Source: JBBSEZ01 sp038239195
GTDB taxonomy: Bacteria > Planctomycetota > Planctomycetia > Gemmatales > Gemmataceae
NCBI GenBank assembly: GCA_038239195.1
Contig: JBBSEZ010000058.1
Coordinates: 1 to 30,337 of the forward strand
DNA: 30,337 nt
Direction of reading: 5' to 3'
The notes beneath the pieces were generated by a model. That model was given only the letters and a program-made list of their open reading frames with translations. It was not told the origin of the DNA and made no database searches. Numbering within the stretch: position 1 is the first letter of the stretch; each line of letters opens with the position of its first letter. Positions 10,932 to 17,167 of the stretch are shown here, one piece after another. The position numbers and the translations under genes are program-made.

Positions 10932-11024
10932 TCAGGTCGGCACCCCCGCCCGAGGCAGCACCACCCACCAGAGCAGCAGAAAGCCCGCGACGGCCGCCAC
11001 GGGCAGCACCCAGTCCCATTCCAT
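10932..11024 (-). CDS. 30-residue single-pass membrane peptide
   Basis: A very short frame beginning MEWDWVLPVAAVAG and containing one TM helix (about residues 6-24, ending LLLWWVVLP), then RAGVPT. AGAGG lies six bases before the ATG. It sits between the DUF2892 gene (29 bases away) and the first YeeE gene, same strand. The Trp-rich acidic head, complete helix and spaced ribosome binding site make it a believable small protein, perhaps a helper of the transporter. No family recognised. Confidence 0.55.
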   Translation of the reverse strand: MEWDWVLPVAAVAGFLLLWWVVLPRAGVPT

Positions 11025-11053
11025 GCTCCACCTCTTTTCTCGGGGCCTTTCCA

Positions 11054-11494
11054 TTAGCGGTTCGCAGCCTCCAGGGCCCGGCTGGCGCTGCCGGTCACGT
11101 CGCGGAAGTCGCCCCGCAGTGCCTTGAGGGCGCTCTTCTCCTCGTCGATCTCGGTCTGCGTGCGGAAGCCCAGGCGCCGAAACAGGGGCAGGGGCGGGCA
11201 CCAGCCCTGCACGGCATGCTGCAGCAGGAAGCCGGCCACCACGGCTGGGAAGAGAAAGAACTTGCGATCCACCGTCGCGCCCAAGGTCAGCCCGACCAGG
11301 ACGGCGGAGGCCGCGTTGGCCTCCAGGGTGCGCTCGACGTCCCACTCGCGGTCGAGTTCTTGCAACCGGCGGGCGATGGCCTCGGGGCCGGCTTCGGCGC
11401 AGCGAGCGACATTCTCCTCCGTCCGACGGCGAATTTGCTGGTTGACGCGTTCGGCGGTGTGCTGCGGGACGCGCTCGGCGGTGGAAGGCAACAT
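11054..11494 (-). CDS. DUF2892 (YgaP-like transmembrane) protein
   Basis: A 146-residue protein. Residues 1-55 form a charged helical region (ERVNQQIRRRTEENVARC), followed by the DUF2892 unit: VERTLEANAASAVLVGLTLG as TM1, FFLFPAVVAGFLLQHAVQGW as TM2, then PPLPLFRRLGFRTQTEIDEE. The same membrane unit forms the C-terminus of the rhodanese YgaP and often accompanies sulfide-detoxification genes. It is the first gene of the minus-strand island; AAGGAG lies 8 bases before the ATG, and an operator-like sequence overlapping the promoter is about 50 bases upstream. An earlier ATG at 11566 would run through that operator and is rejected. Confidence 0.87.
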   Translation of the reverse strand: MLPSTAERVPQHTAERVNQQIRRRTEENVARCAEAGPEAIARRLQELDREWDVERTLEANAASAVLVGLTLGATVDRKFFLFPAVVAGFLLQHAVQGWCPPLPLFRRLGFRTQTEIDEEKSALKALRGDFRDVTGSASRALEAANR

Positions 11495-11544
11495 GGCCGA
11501 TTCTCCTTGTCGGAAAGGCTTGCTCGGGGAGAGTGAGCGAAGCT

Positions 11545-11562
11545 GTATAACTCGATGGTCAA
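11545..11562 (-). promoter_or_regulatory. operator-like site of the sulfur island
   Basis: Read on the minus strand, TTGACCATCGAGTTATAC lies about 50 bases before the DUF2892 start. It matches the sequence overlapping the regulator's own -10 box (11700-11717) at 12 of 18 positions. TTATAC within it can serve as a -10 box. Likely binding site of the divergent ArsR-family repressor. Confidence 0.5.
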
Positions 11563-11699
11563 GCAAGCAAATAGCGTGCCTCCCGGGAGGGCGAGTATCG
11601 GGCCGATCCCTCCGTAGCGGTGTTTACAGGTGGCCCCCTATAATTGAGTGGGAGGCCCGATTCCAACACGGCTCCTGGGACAAAGCTCTAATCAACTAT

Positions 11700-11717
11700 A
11701 TGGCCAACTGGTTATAA
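11700..11717 (+). promoter_or_regulatory. operator-like dyad overlapping the arsR-type promoter
   Basis: ATGGCCAACTGGTTATAA contains the dyad TATGGCCA-ac-TGGTTATA (bases 11699-11716; arms matching in 6 of 8 positions). A perfect TATAAT at 11713-11718 overlaps it and lies only 4 bases before the ATG of the regulator, so transcription should start at or next to the start codon. This placement fits autorepression. Confidence 0.55.
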
Positions 11718-11722
11718 TATCA

Positions 11723-12088
11723 ATGCCCCTTTCCGAAGATATACCCGACGAGGTTCTCGACCAGATGGCGGGCAAGTTCCGCCTGCTGGGCGACCCGACG
11801 CGGCTGGCGATCTTGCGCGCGGTGATGAAGGAGGGGGAACTGAGCGTCGGCCAGGTGGTCGAGAAGACGGGGCGGGGGCAGGCCAACGTCTCCAAGCACC
11901 TCAAGCAGATGGCCGGGGCCGGCCTGCTCGCCCGCCGCAAGGAGGGCCTCCAGGTCTTCTACCGCCTGGACGACCCGGTGGTGGAGAAGCTTTGCCGGCT
12001 CGTCTGCGACTCCATCCTCAAGGACATGGAGGAGGAGTGGAAGCGGCAGGGCGAGCTGTTCGAGCGCGAGGGCCCCGCGCCGAAGTAG
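11723..12088 (+). CDS. ArsR-family repressor, probable BigR/SqrR-type persulfide sensor
   Basis: A 121-residue winged-helix protein: LLGDPTRLAILRAVMKEGELSVGQVVE, then the recognition helix region QANVSKHLKQM, the wing LLARRKEGLQVFYRL, and a C-terminal helix with Cys91 and Cys95 (LCRLVC). ArsR-type persulfide sensors use a cysteine pair to form sulfur bridges; in BigR/SqrR one Cys lies in helix 2, but that position here is not Cys, so sensing would have to use the adjacent C-terminal pair. It is transcribed away from the sulfur island and shares operator-like sequence with it. No Shine-Dalgarno sequence precedes the ATG; TATAAT is 4 bases upstream, so the message is probably leaderless. Confidence 0.85.
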   Translation: MPLSEDIPDEVLDQMAGKFRLLGDPTRLAILRAVMKEGELSVGQVVEKTGRGQANVSKHLKQMAGAGLLARRKEGLQVFYRLDDPVVEKLCRLVCDSILKDMEEEWKRQGELFEREGPAPK

Positions 12089-12527
12089 TTTCTCCGCCTG
12101 GCCGAAGCAGTCGTGGCGCCGCCCGCTACCCCAGGAACAGGAGCGTCGTCGCAGGATGGGCACCTTGGTCGCGCCGATGGCCACCAGCCCCAAGAAGCGC
12201 GCCAGGAAGACGAAAGAGGGAGCCCCGTCCGGTCCTGTCGCCGGCTCATCCGCGGCGGCGGGCGGCGTTCGTGGCGTTCCTCGTCTGAGCCAGCGCCAAA
12301 TTGCCTGAGGTGAAAGGGCCTTGACCACCCCTCGCCGAAGGAGAAGGGCACCTTCTGCTGAGAAGCGCCTGGCATCGAGGGGCCTTGCTCCCCTAGAATG
12401 ACGGCATTGTGGACCGCGAGAAGGCCGACTTTCTCCTCGAACTGGAGGAATCGAGGCGCTGTTCGAGGGCAGCAGGAAGCCGCCGCCGGAAGAGCGCCCC
12501 TGTGGATCGGCACACCAGAGGATGACC
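12089..12527. other. intergenic stretch, no confident gene
   Basis: No frame with convincing coding character. A short GTG frame (12409-12522, starting VDREKADFLLELEESRR) has a natural-looking start but becomes Arg/Ser-rich and ends overlapping the next gene. On the minus strand there are brief protein-like stretches (LSPQAIWRWL, FVFLARFLGLVAIGATKVP) that could be decayed coding DNA. Confidence 0.45.
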
Positions 12528-12824
12528 ATGCCAAACACCCCTCCGTCGGGGAAGCCGACCCTGCAAGAAGTCCAGGCCCGGCTTCAGGAGGTCGCGCGGG
12601 CTCTGCGGGGCCCCGGTTCCCTCAAGCCGGAAGTCCACCTTGCCCTTGCCGAACTCCTGGACGAGTTGAGCGCGACGCTGAAGGCGCCCAACGCACCTCC
12701 GCCTGAAGTGGCTCACCTTGCCGAAAGCGCGACGCACCTGGCGCAATCCCTTCACGATCGGCACGATCAGGGGCTCCTGGAGCAAGCCCGCGACCGCCTG
12801 GCAGAGACGGTCTTCCAGGCGTAA
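12528..12824 (+). CDS. DUF4404-like helical protein, probably truncated by an in-frame stop
   Basis: A 98-residue, helix-rich protein: PTLQEVQARLQEVARAL, HLALAELLDELSATLKA, VAHLAESATHLAQSLHDR and LLEQARDRLAETVFQA. Length and helix pattern recall DUF4404, a small family of unknown function. The frame stops with TAA at 12822-12824 but stays open for 22 further sense codons to TGA at 12891-12893. That extension reads AHAPTAVGMARRLLEALANIGI, which looks like the usual C-terminal helix of the family (ending LANIG[IV] as I recall it). A single G-to-T change (GAA to TAA) would explain the stop. ATG 12528 has AGAGG at good spacing; ATG 12522 is also possible. Confidence 0.65.
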   Translation: MPNTPPSGKPTLQEVQARLQEVARALRGPGSLKPEVHLALAELLDELSATLKAPNAPPPEVAHLAESATHLAQSLHDRHDQGLLEQARDRLAETVFQA

Positions 12825-12893
12825 GCTCACGCCCCCACCGCGGTCGGCATGGCGCGAAGACTGCTGGAGGCGTTGGCCAACATCGGCATTTGA

Positions 12894-13300
12894 CGAAGGG
12901 AGGCAGCCCCTGGCTCATGCCAGGTGCTCCGTTGCAGCCCTTCCCATCTGACAGGCCCCACGTACCCTATGGCGAGAGCAGTTTGAGCGCAATCCGCACC
13001 AATCCGAGGGCAGCCCTGCCAACCCTGCGTGCGGTGGCAGGGTGGCAGGGAGGGCAGGCGCCAGCGCATAAGTCGTTGAGGGGAAAAGGCCTTTCGTCGC
13101 GGGGAGGCGCCTGCCACGGTGGCAGGGAGTGGCACCCTGGGGCAGGCAGCACGGGCAGCGGCAAGAACGGGTCCGTCCTCCTGCTCGCCGCCCCTTTCCA
13201 GGGAAGAATGCGGCCAGGGAGTTGACCCAGTTCCAGGACGAGCGAGCCGAGCGGTGAGGGCGCCGCGGGCCCGTCTGGGTCCCCGATTGGAGGTCCGGTC
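12894..13300. other. intergenic stretch with GGCAGGG-rich repeats
   Basis: No gene is visible. The stretch at about 13030-13155 is rich in GGCAGGG and GTGGCAGGG copies in both orientations, for example two neighbouring GTGGCAGGG units near 13033. It also holds a possible stem between GCCTGCC (about 13109) and GGCAGGC (about 13141). The end of the gap carries the leader of the DsbB-like gene. Confidence 0.5.
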
Positions 13301-13888
13301 ATGTCCTTCACCGACACCCCACCCAGGGCGCCTCTCCCCGAACACGGCGCGGCCGCGAGCGGCTGGGCCTGGGCCGCCCTCGCGGTGGCCGTGGCCGGGG
13401 TGACGGGCAGCCTCGCGTTGAGCCTGGGCCTGGGCCTCAAGGCGTGTCCGCTCTGCTTCTACCAGCGCACCTTCGCCATGAGCCTGGTCGCCGTGTTGGG
13501 CATGGGCCTGTTCGCCGGGGCGGCGCGTCCCGGGCGCGTGGGCCTGCTGGCCCTGCCGCTGGCGGTGGCGGGCCTCGGCGTCGCTCTGTTCCACGTTTAC
13601 CTCGAAATGGCCGGAAAGCTGGAGTGCCCGCAGGGCCTGCTGGGCGTGGGCACGGCCCCCCAGCAGAGCCTCGCAGCGTTCCTGGCGCTGTTCGCCCTGC
13701 TGCTCGTGGACGTGCTGCGAGCGCCCCGGGTCGCTGGTGCCGCCTGGGCCGCCCCGGCGGGCGCCCTCGTGCTCGGGGCGCTGCTGGCCGTCGGGTCGGT
13801 CGTCGCCAACCCGCCCCCGCCGGCCCCGCCGACGAAGCCCTACGACAAGGCCCCCGAGGTCTGCCGGCCCCCCTACCGGGCCCCGTAG
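13301..13888 (+). CDS. DsbB-like disulfide oxidoreductase
   Basis: A 195-residue membrane protein with about five hydrophobic helices. The first redox pair is ACPLCFYQR (Cys49, Cys52) at the end of TM1, the DsbB signature including the quinone-contacting Arg. The second pair would be Cys109 (KLECPQG) and Cys188 (EVCRPPYR) rather than two cysteines in one loop; the KPYD...EVCRPPY tail recurs, as I recall, in this subfamily. Its role would be re-oxidising a periplasmic thiol oxidase and passing electrons to quinone. GGAGG ends 7 bases before the ATG. No DsbA gene is beside it, so its partner is unknown. Confidence 0.82.
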   Translation: MSFTDTPPRAPLPEHGAAASGWAWAALAVAVAGVTGSLALSLGLGLKACPLCFYQRTFAMSLVAVLGMGLFAGAARPGRVGLLALPLAVAGLGVALFHVYLEMAGKLECPQGLLGVGTAPQQSLAAFLALFALLLVDVLRAPRVAGAAWAAPAGALVLGALLAVGSVVANPPPPAPPTKPYDKAPEVCRPPYRAP

Positions 13889-13929
13889 CCGATGGCCCGA
13901 ACCGCTCGCGAGCGCCCCGAGGAGGCCCC

Positions 13930-14778
13930 GTGGACGTCCTGAGCTACGAATCGGTCATCCGGCTGGCCTGCTTCGGCGGCGTGCTGCTGCTGATGGCCCT
14001 CTGGGAGGCCCTCGCCCCGCGGCGGCGACTCACCGTGGGCCGGCCCCTGCGCTGGGCGAGCAACCTCGGCCTCGTTGCCCTCGACGCCTTGACCGTCCGC
14101 TTCCTCGTCCCCCTGGGCGCGGTCGGTACCGCTGTGTTCGCCGAGGAGCGCGGCTGGGGCGCCTTGAACAACCTGGCCCTCCCGGCCTGGCTGGCCGTCG
14201 TCCTCGCCGTCGTCGCCCTCGACCTGGTGATCTATTTCCAGCACGTCCTGTTTCACGCCGTCCCGCTCCTGTGGCGGCTGCACGGCGTCCACCACGCCGA
14301 CCTCGACTTCGACGCCACCACCGGCGTGCGCTTCCACCCCGTCGAGATCGTCCTCTCGATGGGCATCAAGATGGCGGCCACCGTCCTGCTCGGCGCCCCG
14401 GCGCTGGCCGTCCTGGCCTTCGAGGTGTTGCTCAACGCCACGTCGATCTTCAACCACGGCAACGTCCGCCTCCCCGCCTGGCTCGACCGGGCGCTGCGCC
14501 TGCTGGTAGTGACTCCCGAGATGCACCGCGTACACCATTCGGTGGTGCCCCGCGAGACGAACAGCAACTTCGGCTTCAACCTGCCGTGGTGGGACTTCGC
14601 CTTCGGCACCTACCGCGCCCAGCCCGCCGCGGGCCACGAGGGCATGACCATCGGGCTGTCCCGGCCGCGCGACGAGCGGCAGGTCGAGCGGCTGGACGGG
14701 ATGCTCCTGCTCCCCTTCCTCGGCCTGCCCGGCGCCGAGGAACGGCCCGTCGCCCCGCGCCAGAAGGACCTCGCATGA
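13930..14778 (+). CDS. sterol desaturase/fatty acid hydroxylase superfamily enzyme
   Basis: A 282-residue integral membrane di-iron enzyme. The eight-histidine pattern is present: FQHVLFH (H-x3-H), RLHGVHHAD (H-x2-HH), and near the end EMHRVHHS (H-x2-HH), with extra histidines in NHGN and FHPVE. Two or three TM segments precede the first motif (LACFGGVLLLMALWEAL, LAVVLAVVALDLVIYF). Members hydroxylate or desaturate lipids and sterols. The GTG start has GGAGG four bases upstream. The last codons overlap the next gene (ATGA at 14775-14778), so it is translationally coupled to the SenA-like gene, an unusual partner. The substrate cannot be told. Confidence 0.85.
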   Translation: MDVLSYESVIRLACFGGVLLLMALWEALAPRRRLTVGRPLRWASNLGLVALDALTVRFLVPLGAVGTAVFAEERGWGALNNLALPAWLAVVLAVVALDLVIYFQHVLFHAVPLLWRLHGVHHADLDFDATTGVRFHPVEIVLSMGIKMAATVLLGAPALAVLAFEVLLNATSIFNHGNVRLPAWLDRALRLLVVTPEMHRVHHSVVPRETNSNFGFNLPWWDFAFGTYRAQPAAGHEGMTIGLSRPRDERQVERLDGMLLLPFLGLPGAEERPVAPRQKDLA

Positions 14779-16067
14779 ACGAACCACCCCCGACGCCCGC
14801 CGCCCTGACCGCCTGGGCACGGGACGCGCGCCAGCGCACCCTCGAACTTATCGCCGACCTCGACGACCGCCAGTTGCTCGGCCCGCCCTTGCCGACGCTC
14901 AACCCGCTGATCTGGGAAATCGGCCACGTTGCCTGGTTTCACGAGAAGTGGGTGCTACGCCGCGCAGGCCGACCGTCCCTCCTGGCCGACGCCGATGCGC
15001 TCTACGACTCCGCCGGCGTGCCCCACGACACGCGCTGGCACTTGCCGCTGCCCTCGCGCGACGAAACGCTCCGTTACCTGGTCCGAGAGCTGGAGGCGGT
15101 GCTGGAGCGCCTCGCCCACCGGATGGGCCCCGAGGACGTCTACTTCGCGATGCTGTCGATCTTCCACGAGGACATGCACACCGAGGCGTTCGCGTACACG
15201 CGCCAGACGCTCGGCCTCCCCGCCCCTCGCCTGTCCGACTGCGCCGAGGCAGCGCCCCCCAGCAGAGGGGCGCCGCTGACCGGCGATGCGACCGTCGTGG
15301 GGCAAACGTTTCTGCTGGGAGCAACGCCGGGCAAGCCGTTCGTGTTCGACAACGAGAAGTGGGCGCACCCGGTGGCGCTGCGGCCGTTCGCCATCGCCCG
15401 CGCGCCCGTGACCCAGGCTGAGTTCGTCGCCTTCGTGGACGACGGCGGCTACCGGCGCCGGGAGCTGTGGTCCGACGTTGGCTGGGCGTGGCGCGAGCGC
15501 ACAAAGGCGAACCATCCCGTCTACTGGCGGCGCGACTCCGGTGGCTGGCTGCGCCGCGACTTCGACCGCTGGGCGCTGCTGGAGCCACACCGCCCGGCCA
15601 TCCACGTCAACTGGTACGAGGCCGAGGCCTACTGCCGCTGGGCGTGCCGCCGCTTGCCGACCGAGGCCGAGTGGGAGGCCGCCGCGTCCTTGCCGATGGG
15701 TGGCGGACCAAAGTTGCGCTTCCCCTGGGGCGAGGGCGGGCCGACGCCGGAATTGGCCAACCTCGATGGCCGGGCGCTGGGCTGCGTGGACGTGGCCGAG
15801 CGCGCCGCGGGGGACAGCCCGTCCGGCTGTCGGCAGCTAATCGGCAACGTCTGGGAGTGGACGGCCGACGACTTTTTGCCCTATCCTGGCTTCGTACTCG
15901 ATCCGTACAAGGAATATTCAGCGCCGTGGTTTGGCGACCACAAGGTGCTGCGCGGCGGGTGCTGGGCGACGCGCGGCCGGCTGCTCCGCAACACCTGGCG
16001 CAACTTCTATCGGCCCGACCGCCGCGACGTGTTCGCCGGCTTTCGCACGTGTGCCCCATGGTCGTGA
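14775..16067 (+). CDS. senA: EgtB-like enzyme, probable selenoneine synthase SenA
   Basis: A 430-residue non-haem iron enzyme of the EgtB/SenA type: an N-terminal DinB-like four-helix domain with the iron-binding histidines His51 (WEIGHVAWF) and His131/His135 (FHEDMH), then a formylglycine-generating-enzyme-like C-terminal domain (VNWYEAEAYCRWA, RLPTEAEWEAAA, GNVWEWTADDF, VLRGGCWATR, GFRTC). EgtB-type enzymes join a sulfur or selenium donor to the C2 of hercynine. SenA rather than EgtB is chosen because the next gene is a TIGR04348-like glycosyltransferase (SenB) overlapping by 10 bases. LYDSAGVPH and LPLPSRDETLRYL also look like the SenA side. SenC (a SelD relative) and EgtD are not in the window. 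The choice between SenA and a general EgtB-like protein is inference. Confidence 0.8.
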   Translation: MNEPPPTPAALTAWARDARQRTLELIADLDDRQLLGPPLPTLNPLIWEIGHVAWFHEKWVLRRAGRPSLLADADALYDSAGVPHDTRWHLPLPSRDETLRYLVRELEAVLERLAHRMGPEDVYFAMLSIFHEDMHTEAFAYTRQTLGLPAPRLSDCAEAAPPSRGAPLTGDATVVGQTFLLGATPGKPFVFDNEKWAHPVALRPFAIARAPVTQAEFVAFVDDGGYRRRELWSDVGWAWRERTKANHPVYWRRDSGGWLRRDFDRWALLEPHRPAIHVNWYEAEAYCRWACRRLPTEAEWEAAASLPMGGGPKLRFPWGEGGPTPELANLDGRALGCVDVAERAAGDSPSGCRQLIGNVWEWTADDFLPYPGFVLDPYKEYSAPWFGDHKVLRGGCWATRGRLLRNTWRNFYRPDRRDVFAGFRTCAPWS

Positions 16068-17017
16068 AAGTTTGCCTCGTCACCCCCGCCCCGCCCGGCT
16101 CACGCAAGGGCAACCGCGTCACTGCCCTGCGCTGGGCGGGCATCCTGCGCGACCTCGGCCACCGCGTCGTTGTGCGCGAGGAGTACCGCGGCGAGCGCTG
16201 CGACCTGCTCGTCGCCCTGCACGCGCTGCGCAGCTTCCCGTCGATGGAGCGCTATCGCGCCGCCCGCCCCGATGCGCCGCTCGTCCTGGCCCTGACCGGC
16301 ACCGATCTCTATGGCTCCATCCACACCGACCCCGACGCCGCGCGCGCCCTGGAGATGGCGACGCGCCTGGTCCTCCTCCAGCCGCTTGGCGTGGCCGAAT
16401 TGCCGGAGGCCGTGCGGGGGAAGGCGCGGGTCATCTATCAGTCGGTGCCCGCCCCCCGCGTGCGGGCCGCCCCGCGCGCCGACTGCTTCGAGGTCTGCGT
16501 AATGGGCCATCTCCGCCCTGTCAAGGACCCCTTTCGCACTGCCCTCGCCGCCCGCATGCTGCCGTCAACCTCGCCCGTCCGGGTGCTGCACCTGGGGGGA
16601 GCGCTGAGCGAAGAGATGACGGAGCAGGCCCGCGCGGAGGCTGCCGCCAACCCGCGCTACCGCTGGCTGGGAGAGGTGCCGCGCGGCAAGGCGCTGCGCC
16701 TGCTGTCGCGCTGCCGGCTGCTCTCGCTCACGTCGGAGCTGGAGGGCGGCGCCAACGTCGTCTCCGAGGCGCTGGCCGCGGGCGTTCCGGTGCTGTCGTC
16801 GCGCATTGCGGGCTCGCTCGGCCTGCTCGGCGAGGACTACCCGGGCTACTTCCCGGTCGGCGACACCGTTGCCCTGGCCCGCCTGCTGGAGCGCGCCGAG
16901 GCCGACGCCGGCTTTTACCAGACGTTACGCGATCGGTGCGCCCGCCTCGCCCCGCTGGTCGATCCGGCGCGCGAGAGGCGGAGCTGGGAGGAGCTGCTGC
17001 GCGAGCTGGGGCGGTAG
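16058..17017 (+). CDS. senB: glycosyltransferase-fold protein, probable selenosugar synthase SenB
   Basis: A 319-residue GT-B fold protein. VCLVTPAPPGSRKGNRVTA opens the domain, followed by RWAGILRDLGHRV, LLVALHALRS, PLVLALTGTDLY, MGHLRPVKDPFRTALAAR and the C-terminal sugar-nucleotide region LTSELEGGANVVSEAL. This matches my memory of the TIGR04348 family. Characterised SenB makes a selenosugar from UDP-GlcNAc and selenophosphate, which SenA then uses to install selenium on hercynine. The start ATG at 16058 lies inside the end of senA (10-base overlap). No terminator follows directly; a palindrome at 17057-17111 lies downstream. Confidence 0.78.
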   Translation: MVVKVCLVTPAPPGSRKGNRVTALRWAGILRDLGHRVVVREEYRGERCDLLVALHALRSFPSMERYRAARPDAPLVLALTGTDLYGSIHTDPDAARALEMATRLVLLQPLGVAELPEAVRGKARVIYQSVPAPRVRAAPRADCFEVCVMGHLRPVKDPFRTALAARMLPSTSPVRVLHLGGALSEEMTEQARAEAAANPRYRWLGEVPRGKALRLLSRCRLLSLTSELEGGANVVSEALAAGVPVLSSRIAGSLGLLGEDYPGYFPVGDTVALARLLERAEADAGFYQTLRDRCARLAPLVDPARERRSWEELLRELGR

Positions 17018-17056
17018 GAAGACGGCAACTTTCCACGTCGCAATACGTGAAGGACC

Positions 17057-17111
17057 AATGTAGCCCGCGACTCCGTCGCGGTGCCCCCGCCGCGGAGCGG
17101 CGGGCTACATT
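17057..17111. repeat. palindromic repeat of TGTAGCCCGC type
   Basis: AATGTAGCCCGC (17057-17068) pairs perfectly with GCGGGCTACATT (17100-17111). After one two-base mismatch, CTCCG (71-75) pairs with CGGAG (93-97). It lies between the convergent ends of senB and the Dph6-prepilin gene. It could end transcription from both sides. Its form resembles dispersed palindromes that I recall from planctomycete intergenic regions. Confidence 0.65.
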
Positions 17112-17167
17112 CCCGGGGCTTCGGATTGCGTCAGGCCCCGGCCACGATCTCTGTTTCACACAAGGGG

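Noticed and set aside
12089..12520. Transposase or membrane-protein remnant on the minus strand (LSPQAIWRWL, FVFLARFLGLVAIGATKVP)
   Set aside because: Only short protein-like stretches, in a frame that continues as a shadow of the regulator gene; no supporting motif.
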